Origin: Gammaproteobacteria bacterium
Lineage (GTDB): Bacteria; Pseudomonadota; Gammaproteobacteria; Tenderiales; Tenderiaceae
Reading direction: 5' to 3'
Length of the DNA: 64,000 nucleotides
NCBI GenBank assembly: GCA_016200485.1
Contig: JACQEP010000014.1
Span: 1 to 64,000, forward strand
Shown here: positions 45,371-55,139 of the stretch, piece by piece
Layout of the letters: every line of letters begins with the position of its first letter
Position numbering within the stretch: the first letter of the stretch is position 1
The notes under the pieces: model-generated
What the model saw: only the letters and a program-made list of their open reading frames with translations
What the model was told of the DNA's origin: nothing
Database searches by the model: none
Program-made: the position numbers and the translations under genes

Positions 45371-46393
45371 TCAGCCTGCTTGCCGCTTGATGAGGATTTC
45401 TTCCAACTGCTGGTTAATACGTGCCGGAACCGCCTTGTCCACTTCAATCATCGCTTCCTTGATGGCATTGGCGAAGGCGAACTGGTCCGCGCCGCCATGG
45501 CTCTTGATCACAATCCCTTGCAGCCCTACTAAACTCGCACCATTGTAACGGCGCGGATCGATTTTGTCTTTGAAGGAGCGCAGCACCGGCATAGCCATCA
45601 AACCCGCCAGACGCGTGATCCAATTACGGTTGAAACTTTGCTTCATGAAGTGGGCGATCATTTTCGCTACCCCTTCACTGGATTTGAGCGCGACATTGCC
45701 GATAAATCCGTCGCAGACCACGACATCCACAGTCCCCTTGTAGATATCGTCCCCTTCGACGTAACCGACATAATTCAGGCCACTCTCGCTCAGCAAGCGT
45801 GCGGTCTCCTTAACGACTTCGTTACCCTTCATTTCTTCCTCACCAATATTGAGCAGACCAATGGTGGGATTAGGATTGTTGTCCACGGCCTGGGTCAGAA
45901 TCGAACCCATCACCGCAAACTGGAACAGGATATCGGCGCCGACATCCACATTCGCGCCCAAATCCAGCATATGGACATGCCCCTTCATCGTGGGCAAGGT
46001 GGAAATAATCGCGGGGCGATCAACGCCGGGCAGGGTCTTCAGCACGAAACGGGCAATCGCCATCAAGGCGCCGGTGTTACCGGCGCTGACGCAGGCATCG
46101 GCTGCGCCATCACGCACCAGATTAATGGCCACGCGCATCGACGAATCTTTCTTGGAGCGCAAGGCAACCGAGGGTAATTCATCCATTGCCACGCGTTGCG
46201 AGGCATGATGGATGCGTAACCGCTCGCTGGCAGCATTACCAAGACGGCGCAAATAACCTGCCAACTCATCCTGGTCACCGACCAGGATGAGATTCAGATC
46301 AGAGCGCTCTTTTAAAACGCTGATGGCGGCTGGCACGACCACGCTTGGGCCGTGATCGCCGCCCATGGCGTCAAGCGCGATCGTGTGACTCAA
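45371..46393 (-). CDS. plsX: Phosphate acyltransferase PlsX
   Basis: A 340-residue enzyme that makes acyl-phosphate from acyl-ACP for phospholipid synthesis. Family features: [18 protein letters not shown] at the N-terminus, [28 protein letters not shown] and [19 protein letters not shown]. The start appears to be TTG at 46393, because the frame is closed a short way upstream with no ATG or GTG. The ribosome site (AAGGGCG) would lie inside the end of rpmF, giving coupling to the ribosomal-protein gene. Confidence 0.94.
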   Translation of the reverse strand: MSHTIALDAMGGDHGPSVVVPAAISVLKERSDLNLILVGDQDELAGYLRRLGNAASERLRIHHASQRVAMDELPSVALRSKKDSSMRVAINLVRDGAADACVSAGNTGALMAIARFVLKTLPGVDRPAIISTLPTMKGHVHMLDLGANVDVGADILFQFAVMGSILTQAVDNNPNPTIGLLNIGEEEMKGNEVVKETARLLSESGLNYVGYVEGDDIYKGTVDVVVCDGFIGNVALKSSEGVAKMIAHFMKQSFNRNWITRLAGLMAMPVLRSFKDKIDPRRYNGASLVGLQGIVIKSHGGADQFAFANAIKEAMIEVDKAVPARINQQLEEILIKRQAG

Positions 46394-46397
46394 GGGT

Positions 46398-46577
46398 TTA
46401 TTCGCCCTTACCCGCGATCACTTTGCGACCACGGTAATAACCATCCGGAGAAACGTGATGACGAAGGTGGGTTTCACCTGAAGCAGAGTCGACGGACAAC
46501 GTCGAAGCGGTCAGGGCATCATGGGCCCGGCGCATGCCACGCTTGGACGGACTCTTACGGGTTTTTTGGACAGCCAT
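46398..46577 (-). CDS. rpmF: 50S ribosomal protein L32
   Basis: A 59-residue basic protein, read directly from the sequence. It begins [20 protein letters not shown] and ends in [13 protein letters not shown], typical of L32 without the zinc-binding cysteines (gammaproteobacterial type). The ATG at 46577 has an AGGAG site eight bases upstream. It sits between yceD and plsX, as in E. coli. Confidence 0.96.
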   Translation of the reverse strand: MAVQKTRKSPSKRGMRRAHDALTASTLSVDSASGETHLRHHVSPDGYYRGRKVIAGKGE

Positions 46578-46625
46578 TGCAATGGACTCCTGTTATTAAA
46601 TCAAACCAAAAATACTCGGCATTTC

Positions 46626-47147
46626 TCAATGCCGCTTTAATTGCTCCAGTACCGAAAAGGGACTGGGCCGTTTTTCCTCGACCGCTTCTGCGGGCGTCTG
46701 GTCACGCTGAAACCAGGGATTACATGTCTGTTCTGGATGCGTTGCCACGATCGGCAAGGCCAAAATCAACTCATCTTCGAGCAAATCAGCGAGTATTACC
46801 CGGTCTTCTACTACTAAATAAGGCTCCAGCCCTTCCGGCAAACGGTTCGCTTCCTCTTCGCTAGTGACGAAGGCTATCGCGACGGGGCTTTCAACCGTCA
46901 CCGCCACGGGATCACCGCAGCGCTGACACGTCATCGACACCACCGCTTTGACGTTACCGTGCACAAAACTCGTACCCTGTTCATCGACCCCGAAGTTCAA
47001 CTCAAACTCGAGTTTTTCTTCCGGTGCCACAGCGAGCAACCCTGCCAAACGCGCCATCGCTACCATCGCCATCTGTCCCCGCAATTGCTGAGACTGGCGA
47101 GCCAGTTTAAAAGGCGCAAAGAATTCCTGTGGCTGCGGTTCCAGCAT
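46626..47147 (-). CDS. yceD: YceD/DUF177 large-ribosomal-RNA accumulation protein
   Basis: A 173-residue protein of the YceD family, found upstream of rpmF in nearly all proteobacteria. Features are the beta strand ELNFGVDEQGTSFVHGNVKA, the pair of cysteines in MTCQRCGDPVAV, and the acidic VEDRVILADLLEDELILALPIV. In E. coli and plants the family is linked to 23S rRNA accumulation. The ribosome binding site is weak. It is the first gene of the minus-strand block and diverges from pycA. Confidence 0.93.
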   Translation of the reverse strand: MLEPQPQEFFAPFKLARQSQQLRGQMAMVAMARLAGLLAVAPEEKLEFELNFGVDEQGTSFVHGNVKAVVSMTCQRCGDPVAVTVESPVAIAFVTSEEEANRLPEGLEPYLVVEDRVILADLLEDELILALPIVATHPEQTCNPWFQRDQTPAEAVEEKRPSPFSVLEQLKRH

Positions 47148-47353
47148 AGGCGCGAAATTTTAAACTGCTGCCGCCCCTCTGTCAAAGAAATTTCTTTATT
47201 TTCACACCGTTATCCCGCATCTTGCTTGACTTGGAGGATTTATTTGAGTAGAACCGAAATAAGGGATTTTACAGGCTGGCGGATGGCTTGGGGTTGCCGC
47301 CCCAAACCCATCCCAGCCCTCGATGAGCGGATTTATTTAACTTAGATTTCAAT

Positions 47354-48772
47354 ATGATATCAAAGATACTGATTGCCAACCGGGGTGAAATCGCGGTCCG
47401 CATCGTGCGCGCCTGCGCCGAAATGGGAATCACCTCCGTCGCTATCTATACCGATGCCGACCGTCATTCCCTCCATGTCAAAAAGGCCGACGAAGCCTAT
47501 AATCTGGGGCCAGACTCCGTCGCCGGATACCTGAATGCCCATCGGATCGTGAATCTGGCTGTCGCGGCAGGGTGCGACGCCCTCCACCCCGGTTATGGTT
47601 TCCTCTCCGAAAACGCCCAGCTGGCTGAAATTTGTGAGCGCCGCGGGATACGCTTCATCGGCCCCTCGCCAACTGCCATCCGCCGCATGGGGGACAAGAT
47701 CGAGGCCCGCAATACCATGATCAAGGCCGGGATCCCCGTAACTCCCGGCAGCGATGGCAACGTCAACTCGCTGGAAGAGGCCGTGGTGATCGCTCACCGG
47801 GTTGGCTATCCGGTCATGCTCAAGGCGACTTCCGGCGGTGGCGGCCGTGGGATTCGCCGCTGTGACAACGAATCAGACCTGCGCCGCAATTATGACCGCG
47901 TGATTTCCGAAGCGACCAAGGCCTTTGGTAGCGCCGAGTTATTCGTTGAGAAATGCGTCGTTAATCCACGCCATATTGAGGTTCAAATCCTCGGCGACAG
48001 TCACGGCAATGTGATTCATTTGTTTGAGCGCGACTGCTCGATTCAACGCCGACATCAAAAGTTGATTGAGATCGCTCCATCACCACAGATAACCGATGAG
48101 CAACGCGCCTATATCGGTGAACTGGCTGTGCGTGCGGCAAAGGCAGTGGATTATCAAAATGCTGGTACGGTTGAATTCCTGCTCGACAAAGACGACACAT
48201 TCTATTTCATGGAAATGAACACGCGGCTGCAGGTTGAGCATTGCGTAACTGAGCAAATCACCGGTATTGATATCGTCCGTGAACAAATTCGGATCGCCTC
48301 CGGAATGCCGATGAGTTACAAACAGGAAGACGTCAAACGCCGTGGCTACGCGATGGAATTTCGTATCAATGCCGAAGATCCCAAAAACGGTTTTCTGCCC
48401 AGCTTTGGCCGCATCACCCGCTATTTTGCGCCGGGTGGTCCTGGCGTGCGTACCGATGCTGCGATTTATACCGGTTATGAGATTCCGCCGTATTACGATT
48501 CGCTCTGCGCCAAACTCACGGTCTGGGCACTCACCTGGGAGGAACTGCTGGCACGTGGCGATCGTGCGTTAAAAGATATCGGTCTTTACGGGATTAAAAC
48601 TACGATCCCCTATTACCAGGAAATTCTTAAATCGCCGCAATTCCGTCAAGGGCGCTTTGATACCAGTTTTGTCGAGAATCATCCCGAACTGGTCAATTAT
48701 TCGGTACGGCGCCCGCCACGCGAATTGGCAGCGGCAATTGCAGTGGCGATTTCTGCTCATCTGGGTCGCTAA
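47354..48772 (+). CDS. pycA: Pyruvate carboxylase subunit A (biotin carboxylase)
   Basis: A 472-residue ATP-grasp enzyme that carboxylates biotin. Motifs: KILIANRGEIAVRIVRA, HPGYGFLSEN, KATSGGGGRGIRR (ATP loop), RDCSIQRRHQKLIEIAPS and EMNTRLQVEHCVTEQITG. It closely resembles AccC, but the paired downstream gene encodes a carboxyltransferase/biotin protein, so it serves the two-subunit pyruvate carboxylase. The ATG at 47354 has no clear Shine-Dalgarno sequence, so translation may be weak or depend on other features. Confidence 0.9.
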   Translation: MISKILIANRGEIAVRIVRACAEMGITSVAIYTDADRHSLHVKKADEAYNLGPDSVAGYLNAHRIVNLAVAAGCDALHPGYGFLSENAQLAEICERRGIRFIGPSPTAIRRMGDKIEARNTMIKAGIPVTPGSDGNVNSLEEAVVIAHRVGYPVMLKATSGGGGRGIRRCDNESDLRRNYDRVISEATKAFGSAELFVEKCVVNPRHIEVQILGDSHGNVIHLFERDCSIQRRHQKLIEIAPSPQITDEQRAYIGELAVRAAKAVDYQNAGTVEFLLDKDDTFYFMEMNTRLQVEHCVTEQITGIDIVREQIRIASGMPMSYKQEDVKRRGYAMEFRINAEDPKNGFLPSFGRITRYFAPGGPGVRTDAAIYTGYEIPPYYDSLCAKLTVWALTWEELLARGDRALKDIGLYGIKTTIPYYQEILKSPQFRQGRFDTSFVENHPELVNYSVRRPPRELAAAIAVAISAHLGR

Positions 48773-48807
48773 TTTCAACTTAATTTAAAACATTGTTGGC
48801 AAGGACT

Positions 48808-50640
48808 ATGGCTAAAGTACACATCACCGATACCATCCTGCGAGATGCGCACCAATCACTGATTGCCACTCGCATGCGCACCGAGGACATGCTGCCGATC
48901 TGCAACAAGCTTGATCAAGTGGGCTACTGGTCGCTTGAAGTCTGGGGCGGTGCAACCTTCGATTCCTGCATTCGCTTTCTGAAGGAAGATCCGTGGGAGC
49001 GTCTGCGCCAGTTGCGCAAAGCTCTGCCCAACACCCGCTTACAGATGTTGTTGCGCGGACAGAATCTGCTCGGTTACCGCCACTATTCAGATGATGTCGT
49101 GCGCGCCTTTGTCGAGCGCAGCGCTGCCAATGGTATTGATGTCTTCCGCATCTTTGATGCATTGAATGATATTCGTAATCTGAAAGTTTCGATTGAAGCG
49201 GTTAAAGCCGCCAAGAAACACGCCCAAGGTACGATCAGTTACACCACTAGTCCGGTCCACGGCATTCCACAATTTGTGGATATGGCCAAAGCGTTGGAAG
49301 AAATGGGCTGTGACAGCCTCGCGATCAAGGATATGGCCGGACTGTTAACGCCGTCCGTTACCGCCGATCTGGTCAAGGCATTAAAAAAGGCGGTCAGCAT
49401 TCCATTACACATTCATTCCCATGCCACTGCCGGCTTGGCCAGTATGTGTCAGCTCAAAGCGATCGAGAATGGTTGTTTGCACATTGATACCGCTATTTCC
49501 ACCTTCGCCGGCGGCACCTCTCACCCACCGACTGAAAGCATGGTCGCTGCACTGAGAGATACTAAATATGACACCGGACTTAATCTCGAATTATTGCAGG
49601 AAATCGGCTATTACTTCTTCGAAGTGCGCAAAAAATATGCGCGCTTCGAAAGCGAATACACGGGGGTAGACACTCGCGTTCAGGTTAATCAAATCCCCGG
49701 TGGCATGATTTCCAATCTTGCCAACCAACTGCGTGAACAAGGCGCGTTGGAAAAAATGAATCAAGTGCTTGCTGAAGTGCCACGCGTACGTGAAGATCTC
49801 GGCTACCCACCGTTGGTGACGCCAACATCACAAATCGTGGGTACTCAGGCAGTGTTAAATGTAATCACTGGCAGCCGCTATAAAAACATTACCAACGAAG
49901 TAAAATATTATCTCCAAGGCCGTTATGGTAAAGCACCAGGCGAGGTAAATTCAATCGTCCGACAGCAAGCCATCGGTAACGAGGATGTCATTGATGTCCG
50001 GCCAGCCGATTTGTTAGCGCCTGAGATGGATAATTTGCGTGACAAGATCGGTACCCTCGCCAAAAACGAGGAAGATGTGCTGACCTTTGCCATGTTCCCG
50101 GATATCGGCAAGACTTTCCTGGAACAACGCGCAGCAGGTACTTTGGTGCCTGAATCCCTTGAAGACGTGAAGAAGGCACCTGAGTGTCCGACGCATAATG
50201 CACCAATAGAGTTCAATGTCACCATGCATGGTGAAACCTATCACATCAAGGTCACGGGCACCGGTCACACAACTGACAATCGCCGCCCTTTCTTCGTCTC
50301 GGTGGATGGTTCGCCGGAAGAAATTGTGGTCGAAACCCTGGAAGAAATTGAAGCTGAAAATTCCGGCAACAATAAATCCGCCACAACCCCTTCCAGCAAA
50401 GGCAGTAAACGGCCACGTGCAAAAAAACCGGGGGATGTCACCACCTCCATGCCCGGCACCATCGTCGACGTGCTGGTCAAAGTCGGCGCCAAGGTCAAAG
50501 CCGGTGATCCGCTGCTCATCACTGAGGCAATGAAAATGGAAACCGAAGTGCAGGCGCCAATCGCAGGCAAGGTTACCGCTGTGCACGTCAAGAAGGGTGA
50601 CAGCGTCAATCCAGATGAGACCTTGATCGAGCTTGAGTGA
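48808..50640 (+). CDS. pycB: Pyruvate carboxylase subunit B (carboxyltransferase and biotin carrier)
   Basis: A 610-residue protein. The N-terminal carboxyltransferase TIM barrel (about 1-290) starts ITDTILRDAHQSLIATRMRT and contains SLAIKDMAGLLTP (metal and substrate Lys/Asp) and HIHSHATAGLA (metal His). A conserved helical domain follows (about 300-460). After an Ala/Lys/Pro-rich linker, the C-terminal biotinyl domain carries the modification site EAMKMETEV (Lys about 574). It makes oxaloacetate from pyruvate with PycA. A sodium-pump oxaloacetate decarboxylase alpha subunit is the alternative, but no beta or gamma subunits are present. Confidence 0.9.
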   Translation: MAKVHITDTILRDAHQSLIATRMRTEDMLPICNKLDQVGYWSLEVWGGATFDSCIRFLKEDPWERLRQLRKALPNTRLQMLLRGQNLLGYRHYSDDVVRAFVERSAANGIDVFRIFDALNDIRNLKVSIEAVKAAKKHAQGTISYTTSPVHGIPQFVDMAKALEEMGCDSLAIKDMAGLLTPSVTADLVKALKKAVSIPLHIHSHATAGLASMCQLKAIENGCLHIDTAISTFAGGTSHPPTESMVAALRDTKYDTGLNLELLQEIGYYFFEVRKKYARFESEYTGVDTRVQVNQIPGGMISNLANQLREQGALEKMNQVLAEVPRVREDLGYPPLVTPTSQIVGTQAVLNVITGSRYKNITNEVKYYLQGRYGKAPGEVNSIVRQQAIGNEDVIDVRPADLLAPEMDNLRDKIGTLAKNEEDVLTFAMFPDIGKTFLEQRAAGTLVPESLEDVKKAPECPTHNAPIEFNVTMHGETYHIKVTGTGHTTDNRRPFFVSVDGSPEEIVVETLEEIEAENSGNNKSATTPSSKGSKRPRAKKPGDVTTSMPGTIVDVLVKVGAKVKAGDPLLITEAMKMETEVQAPIAGKVTAVHVKKGDSVNPDETLIELE

Positions 50641-50650
50641 TCGCGTTTCC

Positions 50651-51232
50651 ATGAGCGGCAAGCTCATTCTGGCTTCTTCTTCGCCCTATCGCCGCGAATT
50701 ACTGGCGCGCTTGCGCTTGCCGTTTGCATGGGAATCACCCGCGGTGGACGAACAACGACTGGCCAATGAATCGCCACGCAGCATGGTATTACGGCTTGCT
50801 GAAGCCAAGGCGCGCGCTATCGCGGCGCGCCATCCCAATGCCATTATCATTGCCTCCGATCAAACGGCAGTGATTGGCAATGACATCCTCGGTAAACCTG
50901 GCACTCATGACAAGGCCGTTACTCAGTTACAGAAAATCTCTGGACGCACGGTTGAGTTTTTAACATCACTGGCGGTGTTAAATAGTGTCAACAATCACCT
51001 GCAACTGGAGGTAGCGCCGTTTGCGGTTCATATGCGCACCCTGTCATCAACACAAATTGAAAACTATCTGCATCTTGAACAGCCGTATGACTGTGCGGGC
51101 AGTTTTAAATCCGAAGGTCTGGGTATTGCGTTGTTCGAGAAAATGGAAGGCGATGATCCGAACGCGCTGGTGGGACTGCCTTTGATTCGGCTCGTTCATA
51201 TGCTGGCAAACGAAAACATTCATGTAATATAA
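50651..51232 (+). CDS. Maf-like nucleoside triphosphate pyrophosphatase (YceF type)
   Basis: A 193-residue protein with ILASSSPYRRELLARL at the N-terminus, the catalytic Asp in IIASDQTAVIGNDILGKPGT (about residue 71), and YDCAGSFKSEGLG near residue 150. The DCAGSFKSEGLG variant is characteristic of the YceF group, which prefers m7GTP. The start follows pycB by ten bases, probably in the same transcript, although YceF usually sits beside yceD-rpmF. Confidence 0.88.
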   Translation: MSGKLILASSSPYRRELLARLRLPFAWESPAVDEQRLANESPRSMVLRLAEAKARAIAARHPNAIIIASDQTAVIGNDILGKPGTHDKAVTQLQKISGRTVEFLTSLAVLNSVNNHLQLEVAPFAVHMRTLSSTQIENYLHLEQPYDCAGSFKSEGLGIALFEKMEGDDPNALVGLPLIRLVHMLANENIHVI

Positions 51233-51326
51233 ATCATATCCAGGCTTATTCCAGAAACAACTTCAGTTCTCGCCATTTATATCCGATAACCATAAACCTG
51301 AATCTGACACAGTTAATGGTTGACTC

Positions 51327-52124
51327 ATGGAAAAAATGTCTATTGCAGATCTTGCGGTCAATGTGGTCGAGCCCTCTTCGACCCAATGGACAGTGATTAA
51401 ACAACACCTTGTCGCCTTAGGCGTATCTCGCCTGGAGCGTTTCGCGGATGGCAAATCGGCATTGGCGGACATGGGTAAGTTCCAGCCGGATCTTGTGATT
51501 AGCACCATGCACCTGCCGGACATGACCGGCACTGCACTGGTACAAGCTATGCGCGGAACACCGGAACTGGAATCGATTCCGTTTATGCTCGTCTCCAGCG
51601 AACATTCTGATTATTACCTGGAACCGATTCGCCAAGCGGGCGTAGTCGCAATCCTGCCGAAGCCGTTTCAGCAGAGTGAATTAAAGAGCGCACTCTACTC
51701 CACTTTGGAATTTCTCGAACCCGACAATGAATCTTTAAAAGAAATTGATCTCGATAGTTTGCATGTATTGGTCGTGGATGACAGCAGCACCGCCCGCAAA
51801 CACATCATGCGAGTTCTCAATAATTTGGGTATTAATGACATCGTTCAAGCCACTAATGGTCGCGAGGCGGTTGAGACCATGTCCCGGCAATTCTTTGACC
51901 TGATCGTCACTGATTACAACATGCCGGAAATGGATGGCCAGGAATTGACACGCTATATTCGCGAGCAAAGCCAGCAACGCTCAATTCCTGTGCTAATGGT
52001 GACCAGCGAAGCTTATAGTAGTCACTTGGCGGGGATCAAACAATCGGGGGTTTCTGCCATGTGCGACAAGCCGTTTGAGCCCAATGAAGTCAAAAGTTTA
52101 TTGCGCAAGATCTTGACGACATAA
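51327..52124 (+). CDS. Double-receiver response regulator with degenerate first domain
   Basis: A 265-residue protein of two receiver domains and no output domain. The second (about 145-265) is canonical: VLVVDDSSTARKHI, phosphoacceptor Asp in LIVTDYNMPEMDG, Thr/Ser in MVTSEA and Lys in CDKPFEP. The first (about 8-125) lacks the acidic pair (NVVEPSSTQW) and has Thr instead of the acceptor Asp (LVISTMHLPDMTG), while keeping Lys in LPKPFQ. It may act as a dimerisation or protein-docking module. No histidine kinase is next to it. Confidence 0.88.
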   Translation: MEKMSIADLAVNVVEPSSTQWTVIKQHLVALGVSRLERFADGKSALADMGKFQPDLVISTMHLPDMTGTALVQAMRGTPELESIPFMLVSSEHSDYYLEPIRQAGVVAILPKPFQQSELKSALYSTLEFLEPDNESLKEIDLDSLHVLVVDDSSTARKHIMRVLNNLGINDIVQATNGREAVETMSRQFFDLIVTDYNMPEMDGQELTRYIREQSQQRSIPVLMVTSEAYSSHLAGIKQSGVSAMCDKPFEPNEVKSLLRKILTT

Positions 52125-52160
52125 ACTACCTTCATCCAATCTTGTAATCCCTTTTGGCTA

Positions 52161-52598
52161 ATGAGAAGCCGCATGCGGATTTTTACGCTACTTGCGATAT
52201 TGAGTTATTGCAATCTCAGCCATGGTGCCGAGATGATACTCACTTTGAGCGGGAAGACATTCATTGTCGAGCTGGCGGAAACCCCTGATGAACATGCCAC
52301 AGGACTCATGAACCGGACTCAACTCGCACCCAATCACGGGATGCTCTTCGTCTATGCCGGCCCGTATCAGGTTTCGTTTTGGATGAAAAATACTTTGCTG
52401 GCGCTTGATATCCTTTTTTTTGATGCCGACGGTCGACTGTTAGAAACCTATCTCGATATTCAACCCTGCCGGCAAACATCCTGTCCCCGCTATCAAAGCC
52501 ACTTCCCTATCCAATATGCCCTCGAATTACCTGCCGGCTCAGTCGGTAATTTTGGAATTCATAAGGGTGACCAATTCAAGATTATTAATCACCATTAA
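52161..52598 (+). CDS. DUF192 family exported protein
   Basis: A 145-residue protein with a signal peptide (about residues 1-22, ending SHGAE) and a DUF192 fold: AETPDEHATGLMNRTQLAPNHGMLF, VSFWMKNTLLALDILFFDADG and YALELPAGSVGNFGI. The family function is unknown. The first ATG is used; a second in-frame ATG at 52173 has a weak GAGAAG site and would give a slightly shorter signal peptide. It is on the plus strand between the response regulator and a thioredoxin-like gene. Confidence 0.85.
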   Translation: MRSRMRIFTLLAILSYCNLSHGAEMILTLSGKTFIVELAETPDEHATGLMNRTQLAPNHGMLFVYAGPYQVSFWMKNTLLALDILFFDADGRLLETYLDIQPCRQTSCPRYQSHFPIQYALELPAGSVGNFGIHKGDQFKIINHH

Positions 52599-52660
52599 AT
52601 TACTTGCATATTTTATTGTTTTAGCTAGGATAGGGATATACGTAGCATCAGGAGAAGACC

Positions 52661-53005
52661 ATGGCGGCTGTCCGTCCCTTGGAACAATTTGAGTTTCATC
52701 AAACACTGGAGCATACCCGTGGTATGGCATTGGTGTTTTTTTCCAGCAGCGAATGTTCCTCGTGTCGTTACTGGGAACAACTGCTCGATCAATATTCGCG
52801 TAAATATCTTGATGTCAGAATCTTCAAAGTGGATGCTGGCCGGGATCAAGCCCTGACTCAGGAGTTCAGCGTGTTTCATCTTCCTGCACTATTCCTCTAT
52901 ATGGAGGGTGAGTTTCGTGCTGAATTGCAGTGCGAGGCAACCCTGGTTGCATTGCGGACTGCGATAGAACAGGCGATGTCAGCCCCTCCTCAAGAAATGC
53001 CCTGA
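52661..53005 (+). CDS. Thioredoxin-like protein with CxxC
   Basis: A 114-residue thioredoxin-fold protein. It has the redox pair in SSECSSCRYWEQLL (CSSC, about residues 27-30) and the cis-proline segment VFHLPALFLYMEG (about 72). The start has an AGGAGA site. It lacks a signal peptide, so it is cytoplasmic. The CSSC pair differs from the CGPC of standard thioredoxin. The substrate is unknown. A GC-rich tandem repeat begins 16 bases after its stop. Confidence 0.85.
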   Translation: MAAVRPLEQFEFHQTLEHTRGMALVFFSSSECSSCRYWEQLLDQYSRKYLDVRIFKVDAGRDQALTQEFSVFHLPALFLYMEGEFRAELQCEATLVALRTAIEQAMSAPPQEMP

Positions 53006-53020
53006 CTGTACGGGCCCGCC

Positions 53021-53308
53021 CGAGGCGTTGAGCAGGGGGCCCCCCCGATGAATATCGGGGATGCGACCGCCGGTGGACGGCAATCCGCCATACTATAGGC
53101 GGCTCCGCCCCACCGAGGGTCGGATCCCCACTAGCGTGGGGCCCCTCCTCCGCCTCTCGGGGCGGCCGTCCGAGGCGTTGAGCAGGGCCGATGAATATCG
53201 GGGATGCGACCGCCGGTGGACGGCAATCCGCCATACTATAGGCGGCTCCGCCCCACCGAGGGTCGGATCCCCACTAGCGTGGGGCCCCTCCTCCGCCTCT
53301 CGGGGCGG
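53021..53308. repeat. GC-rich tandem repeat, two about 143-bp units packed with hairpins
   Basis: Two nearly identical direct units span 53021-53165 and 53171-53308; the block 53047-53165 recurs exactly at 53190-53308, an offset of 143. The first unit has seven extra G/C bases near its start. Each unit holds four hairpins, here given for unit two: CCGAT-GAAT-ATCGG (53188-53201), CCGCC-N8-GGCGG (53228-53245), CCCCAC-TAGC-GTGGGG (53269-53284) and CCGCC-N6-GGCGG (53293-53308). Open frames across it are low-complexity and not credible genes. The region contrasts strongly in GC with its surroundings. Confidence 0.85.
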
Positions 53309-53377
53309 TACCCCCACGAATGATTTTCTGCTAATTCCTGTGCTACCATCCAGCAAAACAAAACTGGATAACTCCTT

Positions 53378-54859
53378 ATGGATCAAAACAATATCTTCAT
53401 CGGTGGCAACGGTCAGACCGTCGTTAACTTGCGGGCGCGGATGGCCAATCGCCATGGTCTGATTACTGGGGCCACAGGTACCGGTAAAACAGTGACCTTG
53501 CAGGCGCTGGTGGAAGGTTTTTCCACTATTGGCGTCCCGGTGTTCGTGACAGATATTAAAGGTGATCTCTCGGGACTGGCCAAGCCAGGCACCAGCAATG
53601 AAAAAATCCAGTCTCGGCTACAAAAACTCGGGATCAGCGATTATCAAAGCCGTGCCTATCCGGTCGTGTTTTGGGATTTATTTGGCAAGTGCGGTCATCC
53701 GGTCAGAACGACGATTTCAGAGATGGGGCCGTTGTTGCTTGGCAATTTGCTGGAATTGAGTGATACCCAGGCCGCAGTACTTTATGCGGTGTTTAAGATC
53801 GCCGATGACCAGGGACTGTTGCTGCTGGATCTTAAAGACTTGCGCAGCATGTTGACCTGGGTGTCTGAGAACGCCAAAGAATTACAGAAAAACTATGGTA
53901 ACCTTTCCAGCACCAGTGTCGCGGCCATTCAGCGTAGTTTGCTAGTATTGGAACAGGAAGGCGCAGAAAATTTTTTTGGAGAACCTGCGCTCCAGTTACA
54001 AGACCTGATGCAAGTGGATTTTTCCGGCAATGGCGTTATCAGCATGATCGATGCCACTGCTCTAATGCCTAAACCACGCCTCTATGCCACCTTCCTGCTC
54101 TGGCTCTTGGCTGAGCTGTTCGAACAATTACCTGAAGTGGGTGATGTGGATCGGCCGAAGTTGGTGCTGTTCTTCGATGAAGCACATTTGTTATTCAATG
54201 ATGCACCTGCGGCATTAGTGGAAAAGATCGAACAAGTTGTGCGTTTGATTCGATCCAAAGGCGTAGGTGTTTATTTTATCAGCCAGAATCCTTCCGATAT
54301 CCCGGTCAACATCGCGGGTCAGCTGGGTAATCGCGTGCAACACGCCTTGCGTGCCTTTACGCCTAAGGATCAGAAAGCAGTAAAAGTGGCTGCACAAACA
54401 CTACGCGCCAAGCCGGGCTTGGATACTGAAACCGTGATCAGCCAACTGGGTGTCGGTGAAGCCTTGGTATCAGTACTTGATGACAGTGGTCAACCAACCC
54501 CCGTTGAGCAGATTTTTATCAGACCACCACAATCACGTATTGGGCCGCTTACCGCTGAAGAGCGAAATGCTCATCTTTCTCGCTCCCCGCTTGCTGGCCG
54601 TTACAACGCCACCGTTGATCGCGAATCGGCCTATGAAATTCTCAAGCAACGCAGCGAAGAAGCTGCTGCCGACGAGCCGATGTTACCCGCAGCAAAATCA
54701 AAAGCACCTCCTTCTACCAGCCGTGAACCGGAATCCATCCTCGGCGCTTTAGCCAAAAGTGCTGCCCGATCAATGGGCTCGCAGATTGGACGTCAGATCG
54801 TACGGGGTGTCCTGGGTTCATTGCTAGGCGGCAGCGTTACCGGACGCAGGAAGCGTTGA
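53378..54859 (+). CDS. HerA/DUF853-type ATPase
   Basis: A 493-residue P-loop ATPase of the HerA/FtsK-like superfamily (DUF853). Walker A is in [19 protein letters not shown] (about residues 28-46). It is followed by [16 protein letters not shown]. Walker B is in [13 protein letters not shown] (about 260-272), and the sensor/arginine region is in [21 protein letters not shown]-terminal low-complexity tail (about 430-493) ends in GRRKR. The family is thought to translocate DNA or act in nucleic-acid processing. It is monocistronic and follows the hairpin-rich repeat. Confidence 0.88.
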   Translation: MDQNNIFIGGNGQTVVNLRARMANRHGLITGATGTGKTVTLQALVEGFSTIGVPVFVTDIKGDLSGLAKPGTSNEKIQSRLQKLGISDYQSRAYPVVFWDLFGKCGHPVRTTISEMGPLLLGNLLELSDTQAAVLYAVFKIADDQGLLLLDLKDLRSMLTWVSENAKELQKNYGNLSSTSVAAIQRSLLVLEQEGAENFFGEPALQLQDLMQVDFSGNGVISMIDATALMPKPRLYATFLLWLLAELFEQLPEVGDVDRPKLVLFFDEAHLLFNDAPAALVEKIEQVVRLIRSKGVGVYFISQNPSDIPVNIAGQLGNRVQHALRAFTPKDQKAVKVAAQTLRAKPGLDTETVISQLGVGEALVSVLDDSGQPTPVEQIFIRPPQSRIGPLTAEERNAHLSRSPLAGRYNATVDRESAYEILKQRSEEAAADEPMLPAAKSKAPPSTSREPESILGALAKSAARSMGSQIGRQIVRGVLGSLLGGSVTGRRKR

Positions 54860-54929
54860 GGTACAACATAAGTCTCCTGCAATACCAAAGCATTTCACTA
54901 ATAATTTTGGCTTGTTCTCCACTTGTCTC

Positions 54930-54943
54930 ACACTATTCAGTGT
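54930..54943. promoter_or_regulatory. Palindrome upstream of the sigma-54 promoter (possible activator site)
   Basis: ACACT-ATTC-AGTGT is a perfect 5-bp inverted repeat with a 4-base spacer, about 85-110 bases upstream of the sigma-54-type promoter. That is where a sigma-54 enhancer-binding protein would bind. The regulator is not in the window. Confidence 0.45.
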
Positions 54944-55021
54944 CGGATTTCTTTACACTTTTCAATTAAATTACATTTTGAATATATATTAAGTGATTGA
55001 ATTACATTGCAATCATAACTA

Positions 55022-55037
55022 TGGCCCGTTTTATGCT
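55022..55037 (+). promoter_or_regulatory. Sigma-54-type promoter of the cohesin/dockerin operon
   Basis: TGGCCCG-TTTT-ATGCT matches the consensus TGGCACG-N4-TTGCW at all but two positions, with the essential GG and GC exactly ten bases apart (55023-55024 and 55035-55036). It lies about 100 bases before the start codon of the first gene, leaving a leader of about 90 bases. Confidence 0.7.
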
Positions 55038-55139
55038 TTGCATGTTTTGATCGTTAAACAATCAAAAAGAACTTTTGGGGCGTTACACATTTAATTCAAA
55101 CCTTTATTGAGAAGTTTATAGAAATTCAAGGAGGACCCG

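Noticed and set aside
53061..53462. Open frames on both strands across the GC-rich repeat
   Set aside because: They encode the repeated units twice with biased Pro/Arg/Gly composition, lack ribosome sites, and overlap the start of the HerA-like gene.
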